Numbered from the stretch's first letter, positions 12,454 through 18,601 are shown. The stretch is DNA of 18,601 bases from Minisyncoccota bacterium (GCA_028713795.1 JAQTNP010000010.1:1-18601), one strand, 5' to 3'. Notes: generated by a model not told the origin, from the letters alone. Numbers and translations: made by a program.

Positions 12454-12851
12454 TAGATATTTGACTTAACAGTTATCTGATAATAAATCCTATCTATTGC
12501 CTTATCGTCTTCTTCTGCTGGCTTCTTAAATACAAATTCTATCTGGGTTACCCCTTCTTTTAATGCTTTGAAGGTAAATTTTTCCAATCCAGCTCCATTT
12601 GCCAGCGTCTTATCCATTTCCACGTATTCTCTAGTAACAAATTCTACTGCTTCTGCATCATAGTTGGCATTCCATTCATATCCAGATGATTGATTGCCCA
12701 ACAGGGTAATTAAGAAATTCTGTCCATTGATAGCCTCGGTTGGAAACATTTGAACTTTCTCTTCTGTACTATTTTTTGGCAAAAAGTACCAAACTACAAA
12801 ACCAATAACAATAGCTAGAACGATAATTGTGGGAATTAGTATTTTTCTCAT
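12453..12851 (-). CDS. Chagasin-like protease inhibitor (I42 family), membrane-anchored
   Basis: 132 residues. A signal-anchor helix covers residues 4-23 (ILIPTIIVLAIVIGFVVWYF). The outer domain matches inhibitor family I42. The first loop is NQSSGYEW (53-60; NPTTGYxW in the family), the second is GAGLEKFTFKA (86-96), and the third is KKPAE (109-113), where the family usually has R-P-W. Chagasins block papain-type cysteine proteases by inserting these three loops. The third-loop Trp is missing, which may alter the target. The protein would face outward and could protect the cell from host or grazer proteases; that role is inferred. The gene is coupled to the patatin-like gene. No convincing promoter was found for it. 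Confidence 0.8.
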   Translation of the reverse strand: MRKILIPTIIVLAIVIGFVVWYFLPKNSTEEKVQMFPTEAINGQNFLITLLGNQSSGYEWNANYDAEAVEFVTREYVEMDKTLANGAGLEKFTFKALKEGVTQIEFVFKKPAEEDDKAIDRIYYQITVKSNI

Positions 12852-12877
12852 ATATTTCTATTTAGCATTAATATCTA

Positions 12878-12906
12878 TTGACTTCAATAATGTAGATGGA
12901 TATAAT
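12878..12906 (+). promoter_or_regulatory. Strong sigma70-type promoter for a short plus-strand transcript
   Basis: TTGACT (12878-12883), exactly 17 nt, TATAAT (12901-12906): 5/6 and 6/6 consensus bases. It is the best promoter in the window, yet no long plus-strand gene follows. The start point should be about 12911-12914. Confidence 0.75.
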
Positions 12907-12910
12907 AAGG

Positions 12911-12988
12911 ATGTCTTTTGGTTTGCATAAAACCGAAGGGGTATCACATCCAAGAACAATCCTCCGCAAGGAGGATTGTTTATTTTAA
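12911..12988 (+). ncRNA. Candidate structured small RNA (or 25-codon micro-ORF)
   Basis: About 75 nt between a near-consensus promoter and an intrinsic terminator. A 10-bp hairpin (12915-12939, containing GGTTT/AAACC with loop GCATA) is visible. GATGT/ACATC could close it at the base (12909-12951). The terminator hairpin follows. The same stretch encodes MSFGLHKTEGVSHPRTILRK plus five residues (EDCLF), ATG at 12911, TAA at 12986-12988 inside the T-tract. I favour RNA, because the hairpins overlap the whole frame, but a short peptide is not excluded. No known RNA family is recognised. Confidence 0.5.
12955..12980 (+). terminator. Intrinsic terminator with GCAA tetraloop
   Basis: An 11-bp perfect stem, AACAATCCTCC / GGAGGATTGTT, with a GNRA-type GCAA loop, followed on the plus strand by TATTTTAATTT. 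On the minus strand the tail after the hairpin is weak (CTTGG), so it mainly serves the plus-strand transcript, though it also overlaps the stop of the NYN gene. Confidence 0.75.
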
Positions 12989-13540
12989 TTTCTCTCTATG
13001 TTTTAATTCCTTTCCCCAGATATTCTTAATATCTAAGATGTCTTGATAATCATCCGCGCCGAATCTTAATTCTTGCGATATATTATTTTTTGAAGAAAAG
13101 ATAAATACTTTTTTGTTATTGTTTTTTAGATATGTAACAAGGGGCAAGAAATCGGAATCACCTGTAAAAAATATGGCCATATCATACTCTTTAATATTAT
13201 GCATGGCTGCAATAGTTATCTCTACATCCATATTCCCTTTCTCTTCTATAGTTTCTCCATTTTCATCAAAAACACTAATCCTTTTTAACTTCTTTTTGGT
13301 AACATTGAATTTCAATCCTTTTTCTAAGAACGTAAAAAATTTGTGTTTGCCATCAAGGCTATAATCCCTAGTGCCTTCTCTAGGATATGCCGTGAAATAA
13401 AAAACCTTAATCGTGCCGCCATTAAATTTTCCCCTTATGTATTCAATCGTCTTTATATAATCTAGAAATCTGCCCTTGGATTTTTGGGCCTCCCATAGAT
13501 TAGACGCATCAATAAAAATAAAAATCCTTTGAGGATTCAT
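12980..13540 (-). CDS. NYN domain (LabA-like / DUF88) putative ribonuclease
   Basis: 186 residues from the ATG at 13540. A longer TTG-started reading is rejected because the -10 element overlaps its first codons. The fold is PIN-like. D11 lies in FIFIDASNLW, D105 in KGNMDVEITIAAM, and D128 and D130 in FFTGDSDFLPLV, the four acidic metal ligands expected of NYN nucleases. It probably cleaves RNA; LabA-like proteins act in RNA processing or decay. A basic stretch (TKKKLKRI) sits just before residue 90. TATAAT (13552-13547) with TGG before it ends exactly 6 nt before the ATG, predicting a leaderless mRNA. It is next to alkD, with its own promoter. Confidence 0.85.
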   Translation of the reverse strand: MNPQRIFIFIDASNLWEAQKSKGRFLDYIKTIEYIRGKFNGGTIKVFYFTAYPREGTRDYSLDGKHKFFTFLEKGLKFNVTKKKLKRISVFDENGETIEEKGNMDVEITIAAMHNIKEYDMAIFFTGDSDFLPLVTYLKNNNKKVFIFSSKNNISQELRFGADDYQDILDIKNIWGKELKHREKLK

Positions 13541-13546
13541 AAATAC

Positions 13547-13555
13547 ATTATACCA
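13547..13555 (-). promoter_or_regulatory. Extended -10 for the NYN gene, leaderless geometry
   Basis: TGG-TATAAT with TATAAT at 13552-13547, then six bases (GTATTT) to the ATG at 13540. There is no Shine-Dalgarno. Confidence 0.65.
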
Positions 13556-13570
13556 CAATTTACTTATAAA

Positions 13571-14272
13571 TCAGTTTTTTTTCATATAAAATTGTCTTTT
13601 TTTATCTGTAAACCTTTCAATAGAATATCTTAACATAGTTCTTGGCATTGTTTTATAGTGTTTCATTAAGAATTCTTCTTCTTTTTCCTGACTGCATCTT
13701 TTCCCCACTTCTCTTAACATCCAGCCAACTGCTTTTTGTATCAAATCATGCTTTTCATTAACAAGAATCTCTGCAATTTTTAAGGCCTCTTTGGAAGAAC
13801 CCTTGTTAATGAAATAGAAGGTGGATATAATTGATATTCTCTTTTCCCAAATGTTTTTAGATCTGGCTAATTTCTCTAAGATCTTTTTATCCTTTCCGTC
13901 CAGATACGCCCCCACTATCTTATGGCATGTACAATCTACCAAATCCCAGTTATTAATATATTTTGTATTTTTTAAATACAAATCGTATATCTTTTTTCTT
14001 TCTATCTCATTTGCTTTCTTAAACTTATTCACCAAAATACTCAAAGCAATCATTCTTTCTTCATGATATTTGCTTTTTAAAAGCTTTTGAATATCAGAAA
14101 AATTCAAAGAAATATACTTTTTAGCAAGTTCTTTCATTACGGGAACCTTTATCCCCATGAATATATCTCCTTCTCCGTATTCTCCCTTTCCAGTCTTAAA
14201 AAACCTTTGCAGGGTAACTGCCTGCTTTTTATTAATATTGTCTGTCAGTTCTTTCTTAAGAGATGCGAGCAT
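13571..14272 (-). CDS. alkD: DNA alkylation repair protein AlkD-like
   Basis: 233 residues, close to the family length (about 235). AlkD is a HEAT-repeat DNA glycosylase removing N3- and N7-alkylated purines without flipping the base. RFFKTGKGEYGEGDIFMGIKVP is the conserved N-terminal block. Key residues sit where expected: W109 and D113 in NNWDLVD, R145 in WEKRISI, W184 in AVGWMLREVGKR. PRTMLRYSIERF closes the last repeat. All catalytic-site residues of the characterised Bacillus enzyme therefore appear present. An extended -10 (TGATAGAAT) ends 6 nt before the ATG, so the mRNA should be leaderless. The gene is divergent from the HTH-Fic gene across an 80-nt gap that holds the Fic operator array. 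Confidence 0.92.
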   Translation of the reverse strand: MLASLKKELTDNINKKQAVTLQRFFKTGKGEYGEGDIFMGIKVPVMKELAKKYISLNFSDIQKLLKSKYHEERMIALSILVNKFKKANEIERKKIYDLYLKNTKYINNWDLVDCTCHKIVGAYLDGKDKKILEKLARSKNIWEKRISIISTFYFINKGSSKEALKIAEILVNEKHDLIQKAVGWMLREVGKRCSQEKEEEFLMKHYKTMPRTMLRYSIERFTDKKRQFYMKKN

Positions 14273-14278
14273 GCTTAC

Positions 14279-14287
14279 ATTCTATCA
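14279..14287 (-). promoter_or_regulatory. Extended -10 for alkD, leaderless geometry
   Basis: TGA-TAGAAT, with TAGAAT at 14284-14279, then six bases (GTAAGC) and the ATG at 14272. Confidence 0.6.
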
Positions 14288-14305
14288 AAAAATCAGGCAT
14301 ATAGC

Positions 14306-14364
14306 TAATTGTTGCATAAATTGTTGCAAAATGCTACAATTAAAAGAAAAATATGCAACAATTA
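14306..14364. promoter_or_regulatory. Operator array, four copies of TAATTGTTGCATA-type site
   Basis: Site 1, TAATTGTTGCATA, is at 14306-14318. Site 2, AATTGTTGCA, is at 14319-14328. Site 3, the reverse complement with one mismatch (TGCTACAATT), is at 14332-14341. Site 4, the exact 13-nt reverse complement of site 1, is at 14352-14364 and covers the Fic start codon. Sites 2 and 3 form a dyad over the spacer and -10; site 1 covers the -35. This predicts repression by a DNA-binding protein, most simply the gene's own HTH domain. Confidence 0.7.
14312..14340 (+). promoter_or_regulatory. Promoter of the HTH-Fic gene
   Basis: TTGCAT (14312-14317), exactly 17 nt, TACAAT (14335-14340). The start point would be near 14347, leaving a leader of about 6 nt. 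It is fully embedded in the operator array. Confidence 0.65.
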
Positions 14365-15387
14365 AATCCGCGCCAAATAAAGATATTGGAATATATAGCC
14401 AAACAGAAAAAAGCTAGCAATGCCAATATTATTTCTTTTCTAAAGAATAATGTTTCTCGTTTTACGGTTTTGCGCGATTTAGACTTATTGCTTCAGGAAG
14501 GACTTATTAGAAAAGAGGGCAAAGGAAGAGCCGTAAATTACTTATCTTTAGATAGTGAAATTAATGGATTTTTTGAACCTACTGCATATTTTTCCAAAGA
14601 ACCAGATGAAAGAAAAATAAAAACAGGATTTGATCCAAAGATAATCAATGAATTGCCGAAACTATTCTCTGACAAAGAGCTAGAAATGCTCAAAGAAAGT
14701 AATAACAAATATCTGGCAAGAATTAAAAAAATAGATAAAACATTTTTCAAAAAGGAGATAGAGAGATTAACCATAGAATTAAGCTGGAAATCTTCCCAGA
14801 TAGAGGGCAATACATATTCCTTAATTGATACGGAAATATTAATCAAGGACAGAATAGAAGCAAGAGGTCATAAAAAGGAAGAGGCAATAATGATTTTGAA
14901 TCATAAAAATGCCATAGATTATATCTTCAATGATAAAGACGGTTTCAAAAAATTAGATCTTTTCAGCATAGAAAAAATACATGAGATGCTGACAAGAGGA
15001 TTGGGAGTTAACCAATCCATAAGAAGCGGTCCCGTAAGGATAATTGGAACAAGATATATACCAATAGAAGGTAAAACAGAGATTATTAGAATTTTGCATT
15101 CTGCTTTAGATAAAATCAATTCATTGAAAGATCCTTTCTCCAAAGCACTAGCAATAATCTTGATGATTTCATATATCCAGCCGTTCGATGATGGCAACAA
15201 AAGAACAGCAAGAATATTAGGCAACGCTGTTTTATTAGCCAACAACATCTGCCCTCTTTCATATAGAGGAATAAATGAGGCAGATTATAAAAAAGCTGTG
15301 CTTCTGTTTTATGAACAAAATAGCGCTAGGTTTTTTAAAACATTATTTATTGAGCAATTCAAGTTCGCTGTAGATAATTATTTCTAG
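14353..15387 (+). CDS. HTH-Fic protein with Gln in place of catalytic His
   Basis: 344 residues. An N-terminal winged helix-turn-helix (about 1-66: LNPRQIKILEYIAKQ, then SRFTVLRDLDLLLQEGLIRK) binds DNA. The linker carries S147-S-Q-I-E151-G152, the S/T-xxx-E-G/N autoinhibitory motif typical of Fic class II/III. The Fic core has GPVRIIGTRYIP (flap region). The signature reads Q276-P-F-D-D-G-N-K-R284-T-A-R, where active AMP-transferring Fic proteins have His in first place. The rest of the nucleotide loop is intact, so ATP binding is plausible while target AMPylation is doubtful. Promoter and start codon sit in a repeated operator, suggesting autoregulation. Alternatives: a pure transcription regulator, or a chemistry other than AMPylation. 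Confidence 0.88.
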   Translation: MQQLNPRQIKILEYIAKQKKASNANIISFLKNNVSRFTVLRDLDLLLQEGLIRKEGKGRAVNYLSLDSEINGFFEPTAYFSKEPDERKIKTGFDPKIINELPKLFSDKELEMLKESNNKYLARIKKIDKTFFKKEIERLTIELSWKSSQIEGNTYSLIDTEILIKDRIEARGHKKEEAIMILNHKNAIDYIFNDKDGFKKLDLFSIEKIHEMLTRGLGVNQSIRSGPVRIIGTRYIPIEGKTEIIRILHSALDKINSLKDPFSKALAIILMISYIQPFDDGNKRTARILGNAVLLANNICPLSYRGINEADYKKAVLLFYEQNSARFFKTLFIEQFKFAVDNYF

Positions 15388-15392
15388 GAATT

Positions 15393-16148
15393 TTATTCCA
15401 TATACCCTATCTTTTCTTCTCCCAGCATCGAATTGTATAAGACAAAACTGAATTCTCCTGCTGCTCCAGGCCCAACTTGATACTTCTGGAAATAGAAAGT
15501 CATAGAATTGGCATTGAAGGTAAATGTCTTGAAATTGTCATATTTTGCAGAAATTCCTTCTGCAATCATTTGATTTATACTTTCATCAACCATTATTCCT
15601 TTTTCCTGATATTGGTATTCTAAATTGGTTTTTGCCAATTCAGAAACCTTATTAAGCATTTCTTGAGATTTTAAAACATCCTGTATGGTTATCTCTTTTT
15701 TATTCCCCACGTCATAGTTGAAAGAATATGTGGCCTGATCTCCATGAGCCCCTCCTGAAAAAGAGTATATGGATATATACAAACTGATATATTTCTCATT
15801 TATCTGATCTGGTTTCCAAGTAGTAATGAAATCAAACGGAATTTCAGGGTATTCCCCTACCGGAAATTCATCTGTTGCCGTATCCTTTCTAGCCTGCCAA
15901 TTATCTTGGCCAGCTTTTTTGAATTCCTCAATATTGTCCTTTATTAAATCTGATATTTTCTGATTAAAGCTTTCGTCTGCATTTTTAAATTGCGGGTATT
16001 CGGCCTTAATATCAAAGAAATTATCCTTTTCTGAAATAGTTTTAATAGTTACTCCTATTGCTCCTTGCTCTGAAGGAGAATAGAAGATGAAAGCTAGTAC
16101 AACTATTAGTGCTATCCCTAAAACTGCGATAAGTATGTTTTTTAACAT
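15393..16148 (-). CDS. DUF4163/DUF3298 (RsiV-like) membrane-anchored protein
   Basis: 251 residues. A signal-anchor helix covers 4-23 (NILIAVLGIALIVVLAFIFY). The first outer domain (about 33-110) has the DUF4163 pattern YPQF...NADESFNQKI. The second, DUF3298, carries SGGAHG (131-136), the LYISIYSF strand before it, the ITIQDVL step, and FYFQKYQVGPGAAG near the end. This pair also forms the extracellular part of the anti-sigma factor RsiV, which binds lysozyme; here there is no cytoplasmic anti-sigma part, so only the outer domain function is shared. A ligand-binding role at the surface is a guess. TATAAT lies 12 nt before the ATG. It follows the CAP gene by 13 nt. Confidence 0.85.
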   Translation of the reverse strand: MLKNILIAVLGIALIVVLAFIFYSPSEQGAIGVTIKTISEKDNFFDIKAEYPQFKNADESFNQKISDLIKDNIEEFKKAGQDNWQARKDTATDEFPVGEYPEIPFDFITTWKPDQINEKYISLYISIYSFSGGAHGDQATYSFNYDVGNKKEITIQDVLKSQEMLNKVSELAKTNLEYQYQEKGIMVDESINQMIAEGISAKYDNFKTFTFNANSMTFYFQKYQVGPGAAGEFSFVLYNSMLGEEKIGYME

Positions 16149-16161
16149 ATTTTTTATTTAA

Positions 16162-17118
16162 TTATATTACCTGCCCTATTATTTGTATTACCCAATCATT
16201 AAAGAAAAGGTCTCCGGCTATTACTACGATGACAAATAAACCATTGACGATCAATGATGGGAAATGGATTTTTACTTTAGTAACTATTTCAAATAGTATT
16301 GCTAGTCCCATTATTATCACAAAGAAAAACAGTATATAACTGATTATTCTTTCTGGAGAAGAAAATATCCTGCTCCACAAAGAGGAATAAGCTTTAAAAT
16401 CATAATCGGTTTCTACTACTACGTCTTCCCCGCTTCTCTGAATGGAGATAAAGGAATTATCCTGGGTTGTTTCTCCTAAAACAATAGATTCTTCTTCTAA
16501 AACTCCTGGCTTTATTTCTTCTGGCTCAATTATTGCTATTGGAGCAACACTTCCCTGTCTTCCAAACAACTGAACTACAAAAACTGCCTCTTTTCCTTTA
16601 TGCATTCCTGTAGCCGTCCCTATCCCTATCTCTGTAAAATTGGCATTAACGATATTTGCCTTATGGCTAGGGGAATCCAACCAAGCCTGATGCAATACTC
16701 CGGAATCTGAAAAATTAACAGCTAAGTTTTCTCCGGCATATGTATATGGATAGCCAACTTCATCAAACCAATGCCAGGGAGTTATACCTTCCGGACTATT
16801 ATGAGAAAAATATCCTTTCTGAGCCATGTCATTGGCTTTTAATTGGGCTGCCTGTTCCAGCAAAAAATTGGGTTTTAATATATGCAAGCTATGTTCTTGC
16901 CTAGCAGTATTAGTCAGATCAACCAATACATTAGGAAATATTGTAGCTAGGAATTTTGAGAATGGGATAATATTAAAAATACTGAGGATAAATAACAGCT
17001 CTACCAAAGAAACAACTAGAAAAACAAGAATAACTGTTTTTTTCCTTAAAAGATACGGCCTTAGCTGATTTTTATCATCGGGAACAAAATATTCCTTTAA
17101 TTTCCCTATCTTTTTCAT
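16162..17118 (-). CDS. CAP (SCP/PR-1) domain membrane protein
   Basis: 318 residues. A first membrane helix lies at about 28-50. The CAP domain follows (about 66-180). It has NTARQEHSLHIL, then GYFSHNSPEG with H106, AGENLA with E130, and SPSHKANIVNANFTEIGIG with H152: the H/E/H cleft residues of bacterial CAP proteins. A Glu/Pro-rich linker leads to two C-terminal helices (about 256-280 and 288-310), so the CAP domain faces out. Bacterial CAP proteins of this kind bind or cut extracellular material; activity is not established. A promoter TTGCTT-17-CATAAT (17153-17125) ends 6 nt before the ATG, so the mRNA should be leaderless. The promoter's -35 overlaps the previous terminator. Confidence 0.88.
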   Translation of the reverse strand: MKKIGKLKEYFVPDDKNQLRPYLLRKKTVILVFLVVSLVELLFILSIFNIIPFSKFLATIFPNVLVDLTNTARQEHSLHILKPNFLLEQAAQLKANDMAQKGYFSHNSPEGITPWHWFDEVGYPYTYAGENLAVNFSDSGVLHQAWLDSPSHKANIVNANFTEIGIGTATGMHKGKEAVFVVQLFGRQGSVAPIAIIEPEEIKPGVLEEESIVLGETTQDNSFISIQRSGEDVVVETDYDFKAYSSLWSRIFSSPERIISYILFFFVIIMGLAILFEIVTKVKIHFPSLIVNGLFVIVVIAGDLFFNDWVIQIIGQVI

Positions 17119-17124
17119 AGCCTA

Positions 17125-17153
17125 ATTATGCAACTAAATAAAAGAAAAAGCAA
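17125..17153 (-). promoter_or_regulatory. Promoter of the CAP gene, leaderless geometry
   Basis: TTGCTT (17153-17148), exactly 17 nt, CATAAT (17130-17125), then six bases (TAGGCT) and the ATG at 17118. The -35 lies in the 3' arm of the upstream terminator. Confidence 0.6.
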
Positions 17154-17175
17154 CCCCCTTTAAGGGGCTGCTTTT
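17146..17175 (-). terminator. Intrinsic terminator after the modular surface protein
   Basis: Stem AAAAGCAGCCCCTT paired to AAGGGGGTTGCTTTT with G-T pairs. On the minus strand it is followed by TTCTTTTATTT. It starts about 6 nt past the stop at 17182. Confidence 0.8.
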
Positions 17176-17181
17176 CTTCTG

Positions 17182-18601
17182 CTATTTCTTCAGTAACTCT
17201 AATTCTTCTAGCAATTGAAATAGTGAAGCATATAGGATGGATAGCTGGCTGTTCTGAGTTATGGGTTGCGTAGATGTAGGGCAGCTATCAACTTTTACCC
17301 AGCCAGGCAATATGCCGCAAGAATTAAGATGCACTCTGCATTCCCCAGTAGAAGGATTCTTAGCATAGGTAATTACATTCAGACAACCTATAGACTCTAA
17401 AGATGATTCGCAAGCTTCTTTAGTCGTAAAAGTTTTTAAGCCATTGTAAATATATGTTCCGCAGAATTGCTTGTATCCGCATACTTTACTTGTATCATCA
17501 TACCAGTATCGGTAGGAACAATCAGAGGTTTTTTTACATGCTCCATTCTCACAGCCATTAACACAAACATATGGATCAACATTAACTGCTGAATAAATTC
17601 CTGTGGAACTATCCTGTTGAGACGGACAAGAATATTCTAATAAAACACTCCCACTACAATAATCTATGTATGAAGTATTATTTATTTTGACTGTTCCTTT
17701 GACATAATAGTCTTTTCCTCCGTCAGAGTCAGTACAATTAGGTACAGGCTGGGCTATGATATTGAAAGGCGTATCGCTAAAATCTGCTACACTGCCCGCT
17801 TTTGTATTTAATAACACTGCTTTAATTTTAAATCCAGAACCAGAAAGAGTAATCGGGACAGTCCAAATATAATAACCCGTGTCAGAAATATTCGTAACAA
17901 TGTTTACTATAAAATTATCATTTTGATATAAGTCTAAACCAACAAGACCGCTATAATTTTGCGTTTTCCATGTAATAGTAGTCTGTTGTTTTTGTACTAG
18001 GGTTGAACCGCTTGGTGAAAGCACGGTGACGGAGGGAGCTGGTAAGCATGCTCCATTAGAGCAACCGAAGGGACAAGTATAATATATTTGCTTACCATAA
18101 TACGTTCCGTCACTATGCTGAGCGCAAGTCGCTTCAGCTAAATTACCAAGAATATTATCAGCAACACACATGTCTGGAAAAGTATTTGGAGCCCAATTCG
18201 TATATTGATTAATTTCAGTAACAGATCCTTTCGTATAATAGTTCTTGCCTCCATCTGAGTCAACACATGTATCATTTGGCTCAATACTGAACAATCCATC
18301 ACTATAATCATCTACACTGACGCTAGAGCTTGTACCAGCTATTCCACTAACTACTGCTGTAATTAATACACGATAGTGCTTTCCTCCAAAGATATTCTGG
18401 TATTGCTGTGGAGAAGTGGAATTGAAGTTTTTAGGAATTACAAAACTATACTCATATATCTTTTCATTCCCTACAGAAGAAATTAATTTTCCATAAGTAG
18501 TAGGTATAGCTGCCCCTGCTGACCAAATCTGCCAACCGGGAATACGGTCATCAAAAAGAGAAAACTGTTGCAACATTGAATCGGAAATATTATACGTTCT
18601 C
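17182..18601 (-). CDS. Large modular secreted/surface protein, C-terminal part (partial)
   Basis: The frame is open to the right edge, so the start is outside the window; about 472 residues are visible. It has a repeating module. One part is a beta-sandwich like the Kre9/Knh1 Ser-Thr-rich GPI-anchored domain (VTVLSPSGSTLVQKQQTTIT, then YYIWTVPITLSGSGFKIKA). The other is a short cysteine module starting C-x-DSDGGK-x-YY-x-KG-x-V, seen twice (numbering from M at 18576: near 104 and 281). Near the end, RYWYDDTSKVCGYKQFCG followed by FTTKEACE resembles a Kunitz/BPTI domain. The end is a helix rich in Leu (ILYASLFQLLEELELLKK) without an LPxTG motif. It is probably secreted or attached through that helix; role likely adhesion or binding. 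Confidence 0.8.
   Translation of the reverse strand, partial: RTYNISDSMLQQFSLFDDRIPGWQIWSAGAAIPTTYGKLISSVGNEKIYEYSFVIPKNFNSTSPQQYQNIFGGKHYRVLITAVVSGIAGTSSSVSVDDYSDGLFSIEPNDTCVDSDGGKNYYTKGSVTEINQYTNWAPNTFPDMCVADNILGNLAEATCAQHSDGTYYGKQIYYTCPFGCSNGACLPAPSVTVLSPSGSTLVQKQQTTITWKTQNYSGLVGLDLYQNDNFIVNIVTNISDTGYYIWTVPITLSGSGFKIKAVLLNTKAGSVADFSDTPFNIIAQPVPNCTDSDGGKDYYVKGTVKINNTSYIDYCSGSVLLEYSCPSQQDSSTGIYSAVNVDPYVCVNGCENGACKKTSDCSYRYWYDDTSKVCGYKQFCGTYIYNGLKTFTTKEACESSLESIGCLNVITYAKNPSTGECRVHLNSCGILPGWVKVDSCPTSTQPITQNSQLSILYASLFQLLEELELLKK

Noticed and set aside
14538..15248. Minus-strand open frames of 102 and 109 codons
   Set aside because: Antisense shadows of the HTH-Fic gene, whose motifs are unambiguous.
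1..18601. CRISPR array, insertion sequence, integrase or phage structural genes
   Set aside because: No regularly spaced repeats, transposase, integrase or phage motifs were seen; the only mobile-looking signal is the weak inverted-repeat pair at 1430-1864.

Overview
ORGANISM. The window is A+T-rich, gene-dense and almost entirely coded on the minus strand. Its genes are mostly short, and many encode small single-pass membrane or secreted proteins with cysteine clusters. The set (DUF5674 protein, a GRWQKFSLMEQ-type helical protein, DUF2207 protein with a poly-Gly tail, AlkD, LabA/NYN protein, CAP protein, coiled-coil micro-protein, eIF2B-like protein) suggests an uncultivated Patescibacteria/CPR bacterium, probably Parcubacteria-like. 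Bacterial -10 promoters and intrinsic terminators argue against an archaeon. The taxonomic call is an inference from gene content and style; no marker gene is present. || LAYOUT. 1-1378: edge of an eIF2B/ribose-1,5-bisphosphate isomerase-like gene, a DUF333 membrane protein and a fungal-type cytosine deaminase. 1400-1915: a G+C-richer unit with one orphan gene, a structured leader and a terminator. 1958-4270: a lone plus-strand membrane protein convergent with a DUF2207 protein. 4305-4827: second G+C-richer orphan unit. 4826-7010: ABC-2 exporter operon (ATPase, permease, small membrane protein). 7037-7108: tRNA-Arg(GCG). 7156-7815: third G+C-richer unit, a lipoprotein. 7829-9079: stand-alone ATP-cone protein, TspO, Cys-rich membrane protein. 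9139-11262: a tightly packed five-gene run (DUF5674, helical protein, 2H phosphoesterase, PNPOx-like, flavodoxin-like). 11304-12851: chagasin-like inhibitor, patatin-like protein and a frameshifted coiled-coil gene. 12878-12990: a plus-strand promoter and terminator enclosing about 75 nt, a candidate small RNA or micro-ORF. 12980-14272: NYN and AlkD genes. 14306-15387: plus-strand HTH-Fic gene with an operator array. 15393-18601: surface proteins (DUF4163/DUF3298, CAP, and the C-terminal part of a large modular secreted protein with a Kunitz-like segment). || HOW THE GENES WORK TOGETHER. No single pathway dominates. The recurring theme is the cell surface and exchange with the outside: exporter, lipoprotein, CAP protein, inhibitor-like proteins, modular Cys-rich proteins. 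Around it sit nucleic-acid care (AlkD, 2H phosphoesterase, NYN), nucleobase salvage (cytosine deaminase), and two FMN-type proteins. || EXPRESSION SIGNALS. Two gene classes are visible. Several A+T-rich genes have a -10 hexamer exactly 6 nt before the ATG and no Shine-Dalgarno, which predicts leaderless mRNAs. The three G+C-richer orphan genes each have a leader, a ribosome-binding site (two strong, one AGGA-type), their own promoter and their own terminator, so they look like independently acquired or specially regulated cassettes.
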